DNA of 64,000 nucleotides from the NCBI GenBank assembly GCA_965218765.1, contig CBDCLU010000002.1, positions 434,001 to 498,000 on the forward strand, in the 5' to 3' direction. The position numbers and the translations under genes were made by a program. The stretch is from JBBPYC01 sp965218765 (GTDB taxonomy: Bacteria > Pseudomonadota > Gammaproteobacteria > Burkholderiales > Burkholderiaceae_C). Below, piece after piece: positions 55,812-64,000 of this stretch; the first letter of the stretch is position 1, and each line of letters begins with the position of its first letter. The notes under the pieces were generated by a model. That model was not told the DNA's origin and did no database searches. It saw only the letters and a program-made list of their open reading frames with translations.

Positions 55812-56213
55812 ATGGGTTTCAAGACATCTGCGGAATCGAAGCTGGACCAGGCCCGCGGCAACGCCCGCCGGCTCGGCGAAGACGTGCGCGATTCGGCCGA
55901 GAGCGCCTACGACAGCAGCCGCGAGTTCGCGAACGATTCGCTTGGCCGCGTGAGCGAGAAAATGCGCGACTTGCGCCGTGACCTCGAACCCGCGGTGGAC
56001 CAGCTGCGCTACCGCGCGCGACGCGCGGCCCGCCAGGGCATGGATGCCGCCAGCGATGCACGCGACCGCACGCGTGAGACGGTCGACTACTACACCGATG
56101 CCACGGGCCGCTATGTGGCCGATCAGCCGGTGCGCTCGGTGCTGATCGCGGCTGCAGCCGGCGCTGCGCTGGCCGCGTTGCTGATCGCAGCCCGCAACCG
56201 CGGCGATCGCTGA
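55812..56213 (+). CDS. DUF883 (YqjD/ElaB-like) ribosome- or membrane-associated protein
   Basis: A 133-residue protein. A long charged helical region (KLDQARGNARRLGEDVRDSA and following) is followed by a C-terminal stretch VADQPVRSVLIAAAAGAALA and one membrane helix, the layout of YqjD/ElaB proteins. In E. coli these bind ribosomes at the membrane in stationary phase. The ATG at 55812 is preceded by TGGAG. It is the first gene of a three-gene set (DUF883, YqjE-like, unknown) like E. coli yqjDEK. Confidence 0.85.
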   Translation: MGFKTSAESKLDQARGNARRLGEDVRDSAESAYDSSREFANDSLGRVSEKMRDLRRDLEPAVDQLRYRARRAARQGMDAASDARDRTRETVDYYTDATGRYVADQPVRSVLIAAAAGAALAALLIAARNRGDR

Positions 56214-56290
56214 CCGGCCGGGCCAACCGCAACCCGGCACGCGACGGCTGGCGCCGATCCGCACGTCCTTTTTGTTCAACAGGTTCGATC

Positions 56291-56671
56291 ATGGCGTTGC
56301 TGCATCCGATCTTCCCGCTGCTGGTGCGTCGGCCCGACCTGATTGCCGACCATCTGGGCGGCTACCTGGCGCTGCTGCGCGAAGAGTCTGCCGAAGCCGG
56401 CGTCGGCTTGCTGCGCCGGGGCCTGGCACTTGCACTTGCGGTGTTTCTGCTGGCCGCGTTCATCGGGCTGGCTGGCATCGCGATCATGCTCGGCGCGGTG
56501 CTGGATCGCTTCAGCTGGGCGCTGGTGCTGGTGCCGGGTACCGTGCTGTTGCTGGTCGGCGCCGCCTTGTGGATTGCGCAACAGCCATCGGTCGAGCCGA
56601 TGTTCGCGCAACTGCAGGCGCAGCTCGACGCGGATCGGCAGCTGCTTCGCTCAGCCGGAGACGACACCTGA
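56291..56671 (+). CDS. YqjE-like (phage holin family) membrane protein
   Basis: A 126-residue protein. Two hydrophobic segments (LALALAVFLLAAFIGLAGIA and LVLVPGTVLLLVGAALWIA) are joined by a short loop. This fits the YqjE family, sometimes called holin superfamily III; there is no phage context. It is 77 bp downstream of the DUF883 gene and its stop overlaps the start of the next gene (TGATG), so these are coupled. Confidence 0.82.
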   Translation: MALLHPIFPLLVRRPDLIADHLGGYLALLREESAEAGVGLLRRGLALALAVFLLAAFIGLAGIAIMLGAVLDRFSWALVLVPGTVLLLVGAALWIAQQPSVEPMFAQLQAQLDADRQLLRSAGDDT

Positions 56672-57324
56672 TGGCGCGGCCGCCGCAGCCCGGCCCAGGG
56701 TTCTCCGCGCTGGATCGGCTGGCCCAGACGCGCGCCGAAATCACCGGATTGATCGCGCCTGAGCTGCTGTACGCCGACGAAGACGTTGCAATGGACCATT
56801 CCAGTGCCACGCCGCCTGGATCGGGGGCAGCCGATGCATATTCTGGCCGTCGGCGCGCCGCGCAATTCGCACGGGTTCAGACTGAGCAGGCTGCTCGGGC
56901 CAGCGACGCGGAACGGCTGCGGGTCCAGCGGGAGGCCGTTGCCGATTGGGCAGACGACCGTGTCCAGCCGATGCGGTCCGACCCGGACGCTGTCCCGCGC
57001 GGCGGTGCCCGTGCAGCCCGCACATCGCGTACGGCTAAAGGGCGCCCGAGCACCGGCCCGGCCTGGATGCCGTTGCTGCGGCACGGCGCTTCCATCTGGT
57101 GGCGGCACCATCCCGCGCATGCTGCGTTCGAGGTCGCCGATTCGGCGTTGTCCCACGTCGCGGTGCGCAAGCCCTATCTGATGCTCGGCGTGGCAGCCGG
57201 TGCCGGCGCGCTGGTCATGCTGATCCGGCCGTGGCGCCTGGTTTCGATCACCGGGCTGCTGTTCGCGGCGCTGAAGATGTCCGATCTGCGCTCGGCATTC
57301 GGCTCCGTGCTGCGCGGGGACTGA
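56671..57324 (+). CDS. Hypothetical protein with C-terminal membrane segment
   Basis: A 217-residue protein I cannot place in a family. The N-terminal 140 residues are hydrophilic and Arg/Ala-rich (RRRAAQFARVQTEQAARASD). The C-terminal 70 carry hydrophobic stretches (MLGVAAGAGALVMLIRPWRL and SITGLLFAALKM). It overlaps the YqjE-like gene. Position suggests the role of E. coli YqjK in the yqjDEK set, but YqjK is much shorter (about 100 aa) and I see no sequence match. Confidence 0.7.
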   Translation: MARPPQPGPGFSALDRLAQTRAEITGLIAPELLYADEDVAMDHSSATPPGSGAADAYSGRRRAAQFARVQTEQAARASDAERLRVQREAVADWADDRVQPMRSDPDAVPRGGARAARTSRTAKGRPSTGPAWMPLLRHGASIWWRHHPAHAAFEVADSALSHVAVRKPYLMLGVAAGAGALVMLIRPWRLVSITGLLFAALKMSDLRSAFGSVLRGD

Positions 57325-57402
57325 AGCGCCGGCCGCATCGCCGCCGCTTCGAGCGGCTCGTCGCGGGTTGCCGACCCGTTCACCTCGGTCAGGATCGACA
57401 CG

Positions 57403-58278
57403 ATGCGCACCACCCCCGATATCCAGGATCATCCGCTGGCCGACGCCTGGGCCGACGTGCAGGCGCGCGCGGGCGGCAGCGACCCGTTGCACGCGAATGC
57501 ATACCGGCTGGCGTTTGCCGATCCCGAATTTCTGTTGCGCCGCGAAACGCGCGGTATCCGCTTTCAACTCGAGATGCTCAAGCCCGATCTGGAGCAGCAA
57601 CGCCTGGGCATCGAACACACCATCGTGGTGTTCGGCAGCGCGCGATTCCTGAGCGAGCAGGATGCCGCAGGCGCCCTCGAACACGCGCAGCGAGACGGCG
57701 ACCCGGCACTGATCACCCGCGCGCAGGCCAAGCTGCGCAACGCGCACTACTACGAACAGGCACGGCGCTTCGGCCAGCTGGTCGCGGAGCACAGCGCCAC
57801 CCGGCCTGACGCCGAATCGCTCTACATCTGCACCGGCGGCGGCCCCGGCATCATGGAAGCGGCGAACCGCGGCGCGCACGACCGGCAGGCGCTGACGGTG
57901 GGATTGAGCATCGCGCTGCCGCATGAGGAAGCGGCCAACCCCTACGTGACGCCCGAACTGAATTTCAAGTTCCACTACTTCGCGCTGCGCAAGATGCATT
58001 TCATGATGCGCGCCAAAGCACTGGTCGCGTTCCCGGGCGGTTTCGGCACGCTCGACGAACTGTTCGAAGTGATCACGCTGGTGCAGACGAAGAAGTCGAA
58101 GCCGGTGCCGATCGTGCTGTTCGGCAGCGACTACTGGAAGCGGCTGCTCGATTTCGATTTGCTGGTCGAGGAAGGCACGATTTCCGAAGCCGACCTGGCT
58201 CTGCTGCAGTATGTCGACACCGCCGAGGCGGCCTGGGAGCAGATTCGCGCGTTCTATCAGCTGCCGGTTGCTGCTTGA
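57403..58278 (+). CDS. LOG-family protein (nucleotide 5'-monophosphate phosphoribohydrolase type)
   Basis: A 291-residue member of the LOG/TIGR00730 family. The nucleotide-binding motifs are CTGGGPGIMEAANRG near residue 145 and FPGGFGTLDELFEVITLV near residue 210. Related enzymes cleave AMP or cytokinin-type nucleotides to free base and ribose phosphate. The N-terminal extension of about 100 residues is typical of the long bacterial version. The start at 57403 gives MRTTPDIQDHP. The 78-bp gap before it is too short for another gene. Confidence 0.87.
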   Translation: MRTTPDIQDHPLADAWADVQARAGGSDPLHANAYRLAFADPEFLLRRETRGIRFQLEMLKPDLEQQRLGIEHTIVVFGSARFLSEQDAAGALEHAQRDGDPALITRAQAKLRNAHYYEQARRFGQLVAEHSATRPDAESLYICTGGGPGIMEAANRGAHDRQALTVGLSIALPHEEAANPYVTPELNFKFHYFALRKMHFMMRAKALVAFPGGFGTLDELFEVITLVQTKKSKPVPIVLFGSDYWKRLLDFDLLVEEGTISEADLALLQYVDTAEAAWEQIRAFYQLPVAA

Positions 58279-58420
58279 CGTCGGGCGTTTGCCGCAACAG
58301 GAGTCGAACCCCTGACGCTCCCGAACCAACATACGCAGCTGCAGCCTGCCTGGCGCTCCAGGGTCGTTCCTCCCAGACCCGGTAGGTCCGGGTCACACCG
58401 CCTGCTGACGCGCTGATGCT

Positions 58421-60073
58421 TCATTGAGGCGTCCGCGACCCGTGCCCGTCCAGGCCGTGATGCTGCGTGCTCATCACGACCTTGCCGTCGACCGTCATCT
58501 CATCGCCTCTGAACATGGCCGCCTCATCTGCCGATTCGGTTGCCCGCTCACGCAGCGAATCCGGCAACGCGCGGCTCGGCTGGATGCCGAGCGTCTTGAG
58601 CATTTCCGCCTGCCGGATCACATTGCCGCGGCCACGGCTCAGTTTGTCGAACGCCTGCATCCAGGCGTCCTGCGCCGCTCCCAGGTTGCGGCCCACCTTC
58701 TCCAGGTCGGCGATGAAGCCGGCGAGCTTGTCGTACATCTCGGCGCCGCGCCTGGCGATCTCCTGCGCGTTGCGGCTTTGCTGCTCCTGCCGCCACAGAT
58801 GTGCGACGGTGCGCACCACGAACAGCAAGGTGGACGGCCCGACCAGCAGCACGTTCTTGTCCCAGGCATCCATGAAGAGCCGGTCGTCGGCCTGCACCGC
58901 GACCAAGAACGCGGGCTCGATCGGCACGAACAGCAGCACGAAATCGAGCGACTGGATGCCGTAGAGCAACTGGTAGTTGCGCACCGAAAGGCCCGCCACA
59001 TGGCGCTTCAGGCTGTCGAGATGGCGCCGCTCGGCCGCAGCACGTTTCCCGTCGTCCTCGGCGCTGAACATCTCCTCATAGGCAAGCAGCGATACCTTCG
59101 CATCGATCACGAGCCGCCGGCCCTGCGGCAGGTGCAGCACCACATCCGGCTGGGCCTTGCTGCCGTCGTCGCGCAGATGGCTCGGCTGCACCTGGTACTC
59201 GCTGCCGGCGCGCAGGCCGGACGCTTCGAGCACCCGCTCCAGGATCAGCTCGCCCCAGTTGCCCTGCGACTTGTTCGAGCCGCGCAGCGCATCGGTCAGG
59301 TTCTTCGCGTCATCGCTCAACGTGCGATTGAGCTGCATCAGATGCTGCACCTGGCTGCTCAGCGCGCTTCGCTCCTTGCCTTCGGTGTCGTAGAGCTGTT
59401 CGACCTTGCCCTGGAACTCGTGCAGACGGTTCTTCAGCGGGCCGAGTAATTGATCCAGCCCGGTCCGGTTCGCTTCCATGAACCGCTGGCTTTTCTCTTC
59501 GAGGATGTCGTTGGCCAGCGCCTTGAACTGATTTGACAGCGCTTCCTTCGCCTCCGCGAGCAACGCGAGCTTGTCTCGTGCGGCATCACGTTCGGCGGCC
59601 AGCCGCGCCTTCAGATCGGCGCACTCGGCGGCCAGTTGCGCGACTTCCGTACGCGCTGCATTCAGCTGAGCGTTTAACGTGGGTACCAGGCCGGCGCGCT
59701 CGGTCAGCTGGGTGCGCTCGTCGCGCGCGGTATCGAACTCGCCGCGCCAGTGCTCGAGCTGCTCGCGCGCGTGGTGCAGCGCGTCCGATGCATCGGCCAG
59801 TTCGACGTCGCTGGCGCGCAGGCGTTCGCGCAGGGTCGCCAGTTCCACGTCCGCCTTCGCACGCACCTGCGCCACCGCCTGCGCGAGTTCGTTGGCCGCA
59901 TCCCGTCGATGCGCAGCCTCGGCTTGGGCGAGCTCGGCCTGCGCTTCGATGCGAGCGGCGCGGCGCGCCAACAGCCAGCCGAGCAGCGCCGCGCAGCACA
60001 CCCCGAGCAGTACCGCGCCGACCAGCAGCAGCAGCCAGGCGTTCGATGACGGAGATGCGGACAGTTCGTTCAT
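58421..60073 (-). CDS. rmuC: RmuC-family DNA recombination protein
   Basis: A 550-residue RmuC. A single N-terminal membrane helix (WLLLLVGAVLLGVCCAALLG) is followed by a coiled coil of about 150 residues and then the conserved nuclease-like domain: GNWGELILERVLEASGLRAG, QPDVVLHLPQGRRLVIDAKV (Asp and lysine of the PD-(D/E)xK type) and SLDFVLLFVPIEPAFLVAV. RmuC limits DNA inversions in E. coli. The ATG at 60073 is preferred over the GTG six bases up. Between this gene and the LOG gene (58279-58420) there is no gene; a tRNA-like T-arm there is discussed under rejected items. Confidence 0.9.
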   Translation of the reverse strand: MNELSASPSSNAWLLLLVGAVLLGVCCAALLGWLLARRAARIEAQAELAQAEAAHRRDAANELAQAVAQVRAKADVELATLRERLRASDVELADASDALHHAREQLEHWRGEFDTARDERTQLTERAGLVPTLNAQLNAARTEVAQLAAECADLKARLAAERDAARDKLALLAEAKEALSNQFKALANDILEEKSQRFMEANRTGLDQLLGPLKNRLHEFQGKVEQLYDTEGKERSALSSQVQHLMQLNRTLSDDAKNLTDALRGSNKSQGNWGELILERVLEASGLRAGSEYQVQPSHLRDDGSKAQPDVVLHLPQGRRLVIDAKVSLLAYEEMFSAEDDGKRAAAERRHLDSLKRHVAGLSVRNYQLLYGIQSLDFVLLFVPIEPAFLVAVQADDRLFMDAWDKNVLLVGPSTLLFVVRTVAHLWRQEQQSRNAQEIARRGAEMYDKLAGFIADLEKVGRNLGAAQDAWMQAFDKLSRGRGNVIRQAEMLKTLGIQPSRALPDSLRERATESADEAAMFRGDEMTVDGKVVMSTQHHGLDGHGSRTPQ

Positions 60074-60157
60074 CGGCACGAGCTTACTACTGAAACCATA
60101 GCTGGAAACAAAGGCGGCACCTGCGCCTGCGGCACAAGATACTGAATTTTTTAGCCG

Positions 60158-61153
60158 TCAGCGCAGGCTCTCTTGTTGCAACGCGTCCGGGTTCAGCGGC
60201 GTGCGCGCCTGGCCCTCGATCAGGTAGCCGATCAGGTTGTCGGCCGCGAGTTGCGCCATCGCGAGCCGCGTCGGCGCGGTGGCGCTTGCGATGTGCGGCG
60301 TCAGCACCACGTTGGGCACGTTCAGCAAGTCCACGTGCACGCTCGGCTCCCCCTCATAGACGTCGAGGCCGGCGCCTGCGATGCGCCGCTCGCGCAGCGC
60401 CGCCGCGAGCGCACCGTCATCGACGATACCGCCGCGCGCGATGTTGATCAGGCAGGCGGTCGGCTTCATCAGCGCGAGTTCGGCCGCGCCGATCGCATGA
60501 TGATTCTCAGGCGTGTACGGCAGCACCAGCACAAGATGGTCGCTGCTGCGCAGCAGCTCGTCCTTGGCGACATGGCGCGCCCCGCAGTCGGCCTCCAGTT
60601 GCGCTGCGAGCCTGGACCGGTTGTGGTAGATCACGCGCATGCCGAAGCCGTGCGCGCCGCGCCGTGCGATGCCCTGCCCGATCCGGCCCATGCCGAGGAT
60701 GCCCAGCGTGCTGCCGTGCACCTCCGCGCCCGCGAACATGTCGTACGACCAGCGGTCCCACTTGCCCGCACGCAGGAAGTGCTCGGATTCGGGAATGCGG
60801 CGCGCGGTCGCCATCAGCAGCGCGAAGCCGAAGTCGGCGGTGGTCTCGGTCAGCACGCCCGGCGCGTTGGTGCCGAGCACGCCGTGGGCGCTCATCGCGT
60901 GCAGGTCGAAGTTGTTGTGGCCCACCGACATGTTCGCGCAGATGCGCAGGCGCGGACAGGCGGCCAGCAGCGCCTCGTCGATGCGCTCGGTGCCGGTCGT
61001 GAATGCGCCATCCTTGTCGGCCAGCCGGCGCTGCAGTTGAGCCGGCGACAGCAGCAGATCCTCGCGGTTGGGCTCGACCTCGAAGTGCTGCGCGAGGCGC
61101 TGCTCTACCTCCGGAAAGATCGCGCGCGCGATCAGCAGTTTCGGTTTGCTCAT
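60158..61153 (-). CDS. 2-hydroxyacid dehydrogenase (glyoxylate/hydroxypyruvate reductase-like)
   Basis: A 331-residue D-2-hydroxyacid dehydrogenase. The NAD(P) motif is LGILGMGRIGQGIARR near residue 150. The catalytic Arg is in INIARGGIVDDGAL, the Glu in GLDVYEGEPS and the His in TPHIASATAPTRL. The AGAGL-type pattern and length fit the GhrB branch (glyoxylate and hydroxypyruvate reductase), though gluconate-type reductases look alike. It lies between rmuC and the antiporter, 19 bp from the latter. Confidence 0.88.
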   Translation of the reverse strand: MSKPKLLIARAIFPEVEQRLAQHFEVEPNREDLLLSPAQLQRRLADKDGAFTTGTERIDEALLAACPRLRICANMSVGHNNFDLHAMSAHGVLGTNAPGVLTETTADFGFALLMATARRIPESEHFLRAGKWDRWSYDMFAGAEVHGSTLGILGMGRIGQGIARRGAHGFGMRVIYHNRSRLAAQLEADCGARHVAKDELLRSSDHLVLVLPYTPENHHAIGAAELALMKPTACLINIARGGIVDDGALAAALRERRIAGAGLDVYEGEPSVHVDLLNVPNVVLTPHIASATAPTRLAMAQLAADNLIGYLIEGQARTPLNPDALQQESLR

Positions 61154-61172
61154 CTCAGTGGCTCCGATCAGT

Positions 61173-62579
61173 CTAGAAAAAGATGAACGTCACCGCCAAG
61201 AACAGCGGCACCAGCAGCGCGATCGACCAGCCCATGTAGCCGAAGAAGCTCGGCATGGTGACGCCGCGGTCTTCCGCAATCGCTTTCACCATCAGGTTCG
61301 GCGCGTTGCCGATATAGCTGTTCGCGCCCATGAACACCGCGCCTGCCGAGATCGCGGCCAGCGTGTTCGCATGGGTCGTCATCAGCGTGGCCGCGTCGCC
61401 GCCCGCGGTGTTGAAGAACACCAAGTAGGTCGGCGCGTTGTCCAGAAACGAGCTGAGCACGCCGGTGGCCCAGAAATACATCGCAGGCAGCGGCTCGCCG
61501 GCCGGCCCGGTCACGGCCGACACCACCGCGCCGAACGGCCCGTCGGTGCCCGCGCGCAGCATCGCGATCACCGGCACGATGGTCAGAAAGATCGCGGCGA
61601 AGAGTTTCGCGACTTCGGCCATTGGCGCCCAGGAAAACTGGTTGGCCGCATGCACGCGGTCCGGCGTGATGGCCAGCGAGATGAAGATGATCGCGATCAG
61701 CCCGACGTCGCGCAGCAGACCCGGCAGGCCGACCGGCGTGCCGAACACGTCGAACACAATGTCGCTTTTCCAGAACCCGCTCATCAGCACCAGCGCGACA
61801 ACACCGCCGAGCAGCACGAAATTGATCGCACCGTCGAAGCCGAATCGATCATTGTCCGGCGTCGGGTCCGGCCGCAGCACCCCCTCCCGGCGGTAGATCC
61901 AGCTGTCCAGCGCGAAGAAGATTGCGAGCAGGCAGGCGACCAGGAACAGCGTCTCCGGCAGGATATGGCCGACCGTCCAGAAGAACGTGACGCCCTTCAG
62001 GAAGCCGAGGAACAGCGGCGGATCGCCGAGCGGTGTCAGCGAGCCGCCGATGTTGGAGACGATGAAGATGAAGAACACCACCACGTGCGCTTTGCGAATC
62101 CGGTTGTCGTTCGCGCGGATCAGCGGCCGGATCATCAGCATGGAGGCGCCGGTGGTGCCCATGAAGCTGGCCAGCACCGCACCGATCGCGATGATCGCGC
62201 AGTTGAGCGCCGGGCTGCCGTGCAGGTTGCCGCGGATGAAGATGCCGCCGGCCACCGCGAACAACGCGGTCAGCAGCAGGATGAACGGGATGTATTCGGC
62301 CAGCGCCGCATGCACCAAGTTCACGCCCGCCGTCGGCAGCCCGAACACGGCTGCGAACGGCAGCAGGAACGCAAGCGCCCAGGCCGCCGACACCTTGCCG
62401 AAGTGATGGTGCCAGAAGCGCGGCGCGAGCAGCGGCATGACCGCGATCGACAGCAGGATGCCCGCAAACGGAATGCCCCAGGCCACCGACAAGGTGCTGC
62501 CGTCGAGCTCGGCGGCCGACCCGAGCGCGGGCGCGCACACGGTCGAAAGACACGCAAGCGTGCGGGCATCAGGTCTCAT
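61173..62579 (-). CDS. Ion antiporter of the NhaD/ArsB (IT) superfamily
   Basis: A 468-residue membrane protein with about 12 hydrophobic segments. Signatures are IPFAGILLSIAVMPLLAPRF, SNIGGSLTPLGDPPLFLGFL (a strongly conserved loop in the sodium:proton antiporter branch) and SSFLDNAPTYLVFFN near residue 330. It is usually annotated as sodium:proton antiporter or citrate carrier-like. The ion is not proven by sequence. The ATG at 62579 has GAGGAGA upstream. The 160-bp gap to pncB shows no gene. Confidence 0.87.
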   Translation of the reverse strand: MRPDARTLACLSTVCAPALGSAAELDGSTLSVAWGIPFAGILLSIAVMPLLAPRFWHHHFGKVSAAWALAFLLPFAAVFGLPTAGVNLVHAALAEYIPFILLLTALFAVAGGIFIRGNLHGSPALNCAIIAIGAVLASFMGTTGASMLMIRPLIRANDNRIRKAHVVVFFIFIVSNIGGSLTPLGDPPLFLGFLKGVTFFWTVGHILPETLFLVACLLAIFFALDSWIYRREGVLRPDPTPDNDRFGFDGAINFVLLGGVVALVLMSGFWKSDIVFDVFGTPVGLPGLLRDVGLIAIIFISLAITPDRVHAANQFSWAPMAEVAKLFAAIFLTIVPVIAMLRAGTDGPFGAVVSAVTGPAGEPLPAMYFWATGVLSSFLDNAPTYLVFFNTAGGDAATLMTTHANTLAAISAGAVFMGANSYIGNAPNLMVKAIAEDRGVTMPSFFGYMGWSIALLVPLFLAVTFIFF

Positions 62580-62739
62580 CGTCGTCGTCTCCTCAAGCGG
62601 GTTGCTGATTTGTTCGGCGGCTTCCCAGGCGCAAGCCGGATCGGTGCCAGTCGGCACCTTAACAGCCCGTTTCGTCGACGGGAGCCGTACCAGCCGTGCG
62701 CCGGCCGTGCCATCCGGCGCCGACGCGAAGGCCAACGGG

Positions 62740-63945
62740 CTAGCCCGGCGCGGCAATGTCGAACACCTGGCGCAGGTAGGCGAGGTACATCTCGTCGTCG
62801 CACATGTTCTTCGACGGCGTGTCCGACAGCTTGGCCACCGGCTGCCCATTGCAGCGCGTCATCTTCAGCACGATCTGCAGCGGTTCGTAGCCGAGGTCGT
62901 TGGTCAGGTTGGTGCCGATGCCGAACGCGAGCAGGCAGCGGCCGCGGAACTGCCGGTACAGCTCGACGATGCGCGGCACCGTGAGGCCGTCGCTGAAGAT
63001 CAGCGTCTTGGTGCGGGGATCGACCCGGTTGCGCTGGTAGTGCGCGAGCATGCGTTCGCCCCACTGGAACGGGTCCCCGCTGTCGTGCCGCGCGCCATCG
63101 AACAGCTTGCAGAAATACAGGTCGTAGTCGCGCAGGAACGCATCCATGCCGTAGACGTCCGACAGCGTGATGCCCAGATCGCCGCGGTATTCCTTGGCCC
63201 AGGTCTCGAAGCCGAACACCTGGCTGTCGCGCAGGCGCGGTCCCAGCGCCTGGCAGGCCTGCAGGTACTCATGCGCCATCGTGCCCAGCGGGGTCAGGCC
63301 GAGCTGCAGCGCATACATCACGTTGCTGGTGCCGGCCAGCTGCCCGGGCTGCCCCGGATGGCCCGGGCTCTGCGTGGTGCCGAGCCGCTCGATCAACACG
63401 TTCAGCACTTCCTGCTGCCAGATGCGCGAGAAGCGCCGGCGCGTGCCGTAATCGGCGATCTTGAGCTGCTCCAGCCCGGGCCCGCGCAGTTCGTCGATCT
63501 TGGCTTCCAAGCGCCGGCGCCCTTCCGCGAGATCGGGCGCACTGCGGGTCGCGCGGAAGTAAACCTCGTTGACGATCGCGAGCACCGGGATCTCGAACAT
63601 GATCGTGTGCAGCCAGGGTCCGCGGATCGTGATGTCGAGCTCGCCGGCCGGCGTCGGCCGCACCTCGATATATTTTTCGTTCAGGCGGAACAGGCCCAGG
63701 AAATCGACGAAATCGCTTTTGATGAAGCGCATCGAGCGCAGGAAGCGGAGCTCGTGCTCTTCGAAGCGCAACGTGCACAGGTCGGCGATCTCACGGCGTA
63801 CCTCGTCGGCATACGGCGCAAGTTCGACGCCGGGGTTGCGACACTTGAAGCGGTACTCGACCTGAGCACCCGGAAACTGATGCAGCACCGCCTGCATCAT
63901 GGTGAACTTGTACAGGTCGGTGTCCAGCAGACTGCTGATGATCAT
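62740..63945 (-). CDS. pncB: Nicotinate phosphoribosyltransferase
   Basis: A 401-residue enzyme that makes nicotinate mononucleotide from nicotinate and PRPP, an NAD salvage step. The N-terminus LLDTDLYKFTMMQAVLHQFP, the sheet EYRFKCRNPG, and KIADYGTRRRFSRIWQQEV near residue 170 are hallmarks. TSNVMYALQLGLTPLGTMAH and the PRPP-site loop FSDGLTVPRIVELYRQFRG follow. Length matches E. coli PncB (400 aa). Bases 63946-64000 hold no gene. Confidence 0.94.
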   Translation of the reverse strand: MIISSLLDTDLYKFTMMQAVLHQFPGAQVEYRFKCRNPGVELAPYADEVRREIADLCTLRFEEHELRFLRSMRFIKSDFVDFLGLFRLNEKYIEVRPTPAGELDITIRGPWLHTIMFEIPVLAIVNEVYFRATRSAPDLAEGRRRLEAKIDELRGPGLEQLKIADYGTRRRFSRIWQQEVLNVLIERLGTTQSPGHPGQPGQLAGTSNVMYALQLGLTPLGTMAHEYLQACQALGPRLRDSQVFGFETWAKEYRGDLGITLSDVYGMDAFLRDYDLYFCKLFDGARHDSGDPFQWGERMLAHYQRNRVDPRTKTLIFSDGLTVPRIVELYRQFRGRCLLAFGIGTNLTNDLGYEPLQIVLKMTRCNGQPVAKLSDTPSKNMCDDEMYLAYLRQVFDIAAPG

Positions 63946-64000
63946 GCGGCGGCCTTTGTGGTCGAGTCGGCCCCGGTTGCCCAGGGCCCGTGGGAGGCCG

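Noticed and set aside
58291..58320. tRNA-like T-arm and acceptor end on minus (GGGGTTCGACTCC followed by TTGCGGC)
   Set aside because: The T-stem pairs poorly by one base, there is no matching 5' acceptor strand or anticodon arm, and no CCA. It is at most a decayed tRNA end or chance.

Overview
This 64 kb window is GC-rich chromosomal DNA of a betaproteobacterium. The best guess is Burkholderiales, probably Comamonadaceae or a close relative. The guess rests on the phenylacetate gene order paaI-K-ABCDE, a xanthine dehydrogenase/guanine deaminase cluster, a DUF883/YqjE envelope cluster and small intergenic hairpin repeats of a kind common in that group. No rRNA, intact tRNA, prophage, CRISPR array or insertion sequence was found.

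Layout. 1-6340: the end of a secreted-protein gene (minus) and then a phenylacetate operon: thioesterase PaaI, CoA ligase PaaK and the PaaABCDE epoxidase. 6640-11626: a branched-chain amino-acid type ABC transporter in which LivM and LivG are fused. 11868-21984: a pseudouridine synthase and a purine-salvage cluster (purine permease, guanine deaminase and a LysR regulator on minus; xdhABC on plus, with a palindromic operator candidate between the regulator and xdhA), followed by an SDR oxidoreductase. 22177-24716: polyphosphate kinase 2 and a thiolase.

24806-26689 is the main accessory region. It is an array of integron cassettes, all read on the minus strand, with four attC-like sites and one boundary core site but no integrase gene (a CALIN). 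It carries an HNH-nuclease protein, a small basic protein built from a 39-residue tandem duplication, and two related cassettes that appear non-coding.

26949-30467: a three-gene minus-strand set (GT2 glycosyltransferase, ArnT-like transferase, ChbG/YdjC-type deacetylase) that looks like a lipid A amino-sugar modification system. 30929-38116: glycogen metabolism (pgm, glgC, glgA, glgP) without glgB. 38450-46431: an orphan ABC ATPase head-to-head with an SGNH esterase, tRNA 2-selenouridine synthase, a small lysine-rich protein whose terminator lies inside the neighbouring gene, a Cys/Met PLP enzyme, a DUF547 protein, a TVP38-flavoprotein fusion and MTA phosphorylase. 46591-58278: HrpA helicase, a VapBC-type toxin-antitoxin pair, ArgA, a two-component system with an extra receiver-only protein, a DUF883/YqjE membrane cluster and a LOG-family protein. 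58421-63945: RmuC, a 2-hydroxyacid dehydrogenase, an ion antiporter and PncB.

Two repeat families are scattered between these genes. One is a roughly 70-120 bp double-hairpin element, present three times, each time directly after the stop codon of a minus-strand gene; its arms show compensatory base changes. The other is a small GCTA...TAGC hairpin that also interrupts the xdhC and hrpA reading frames without breaking them.
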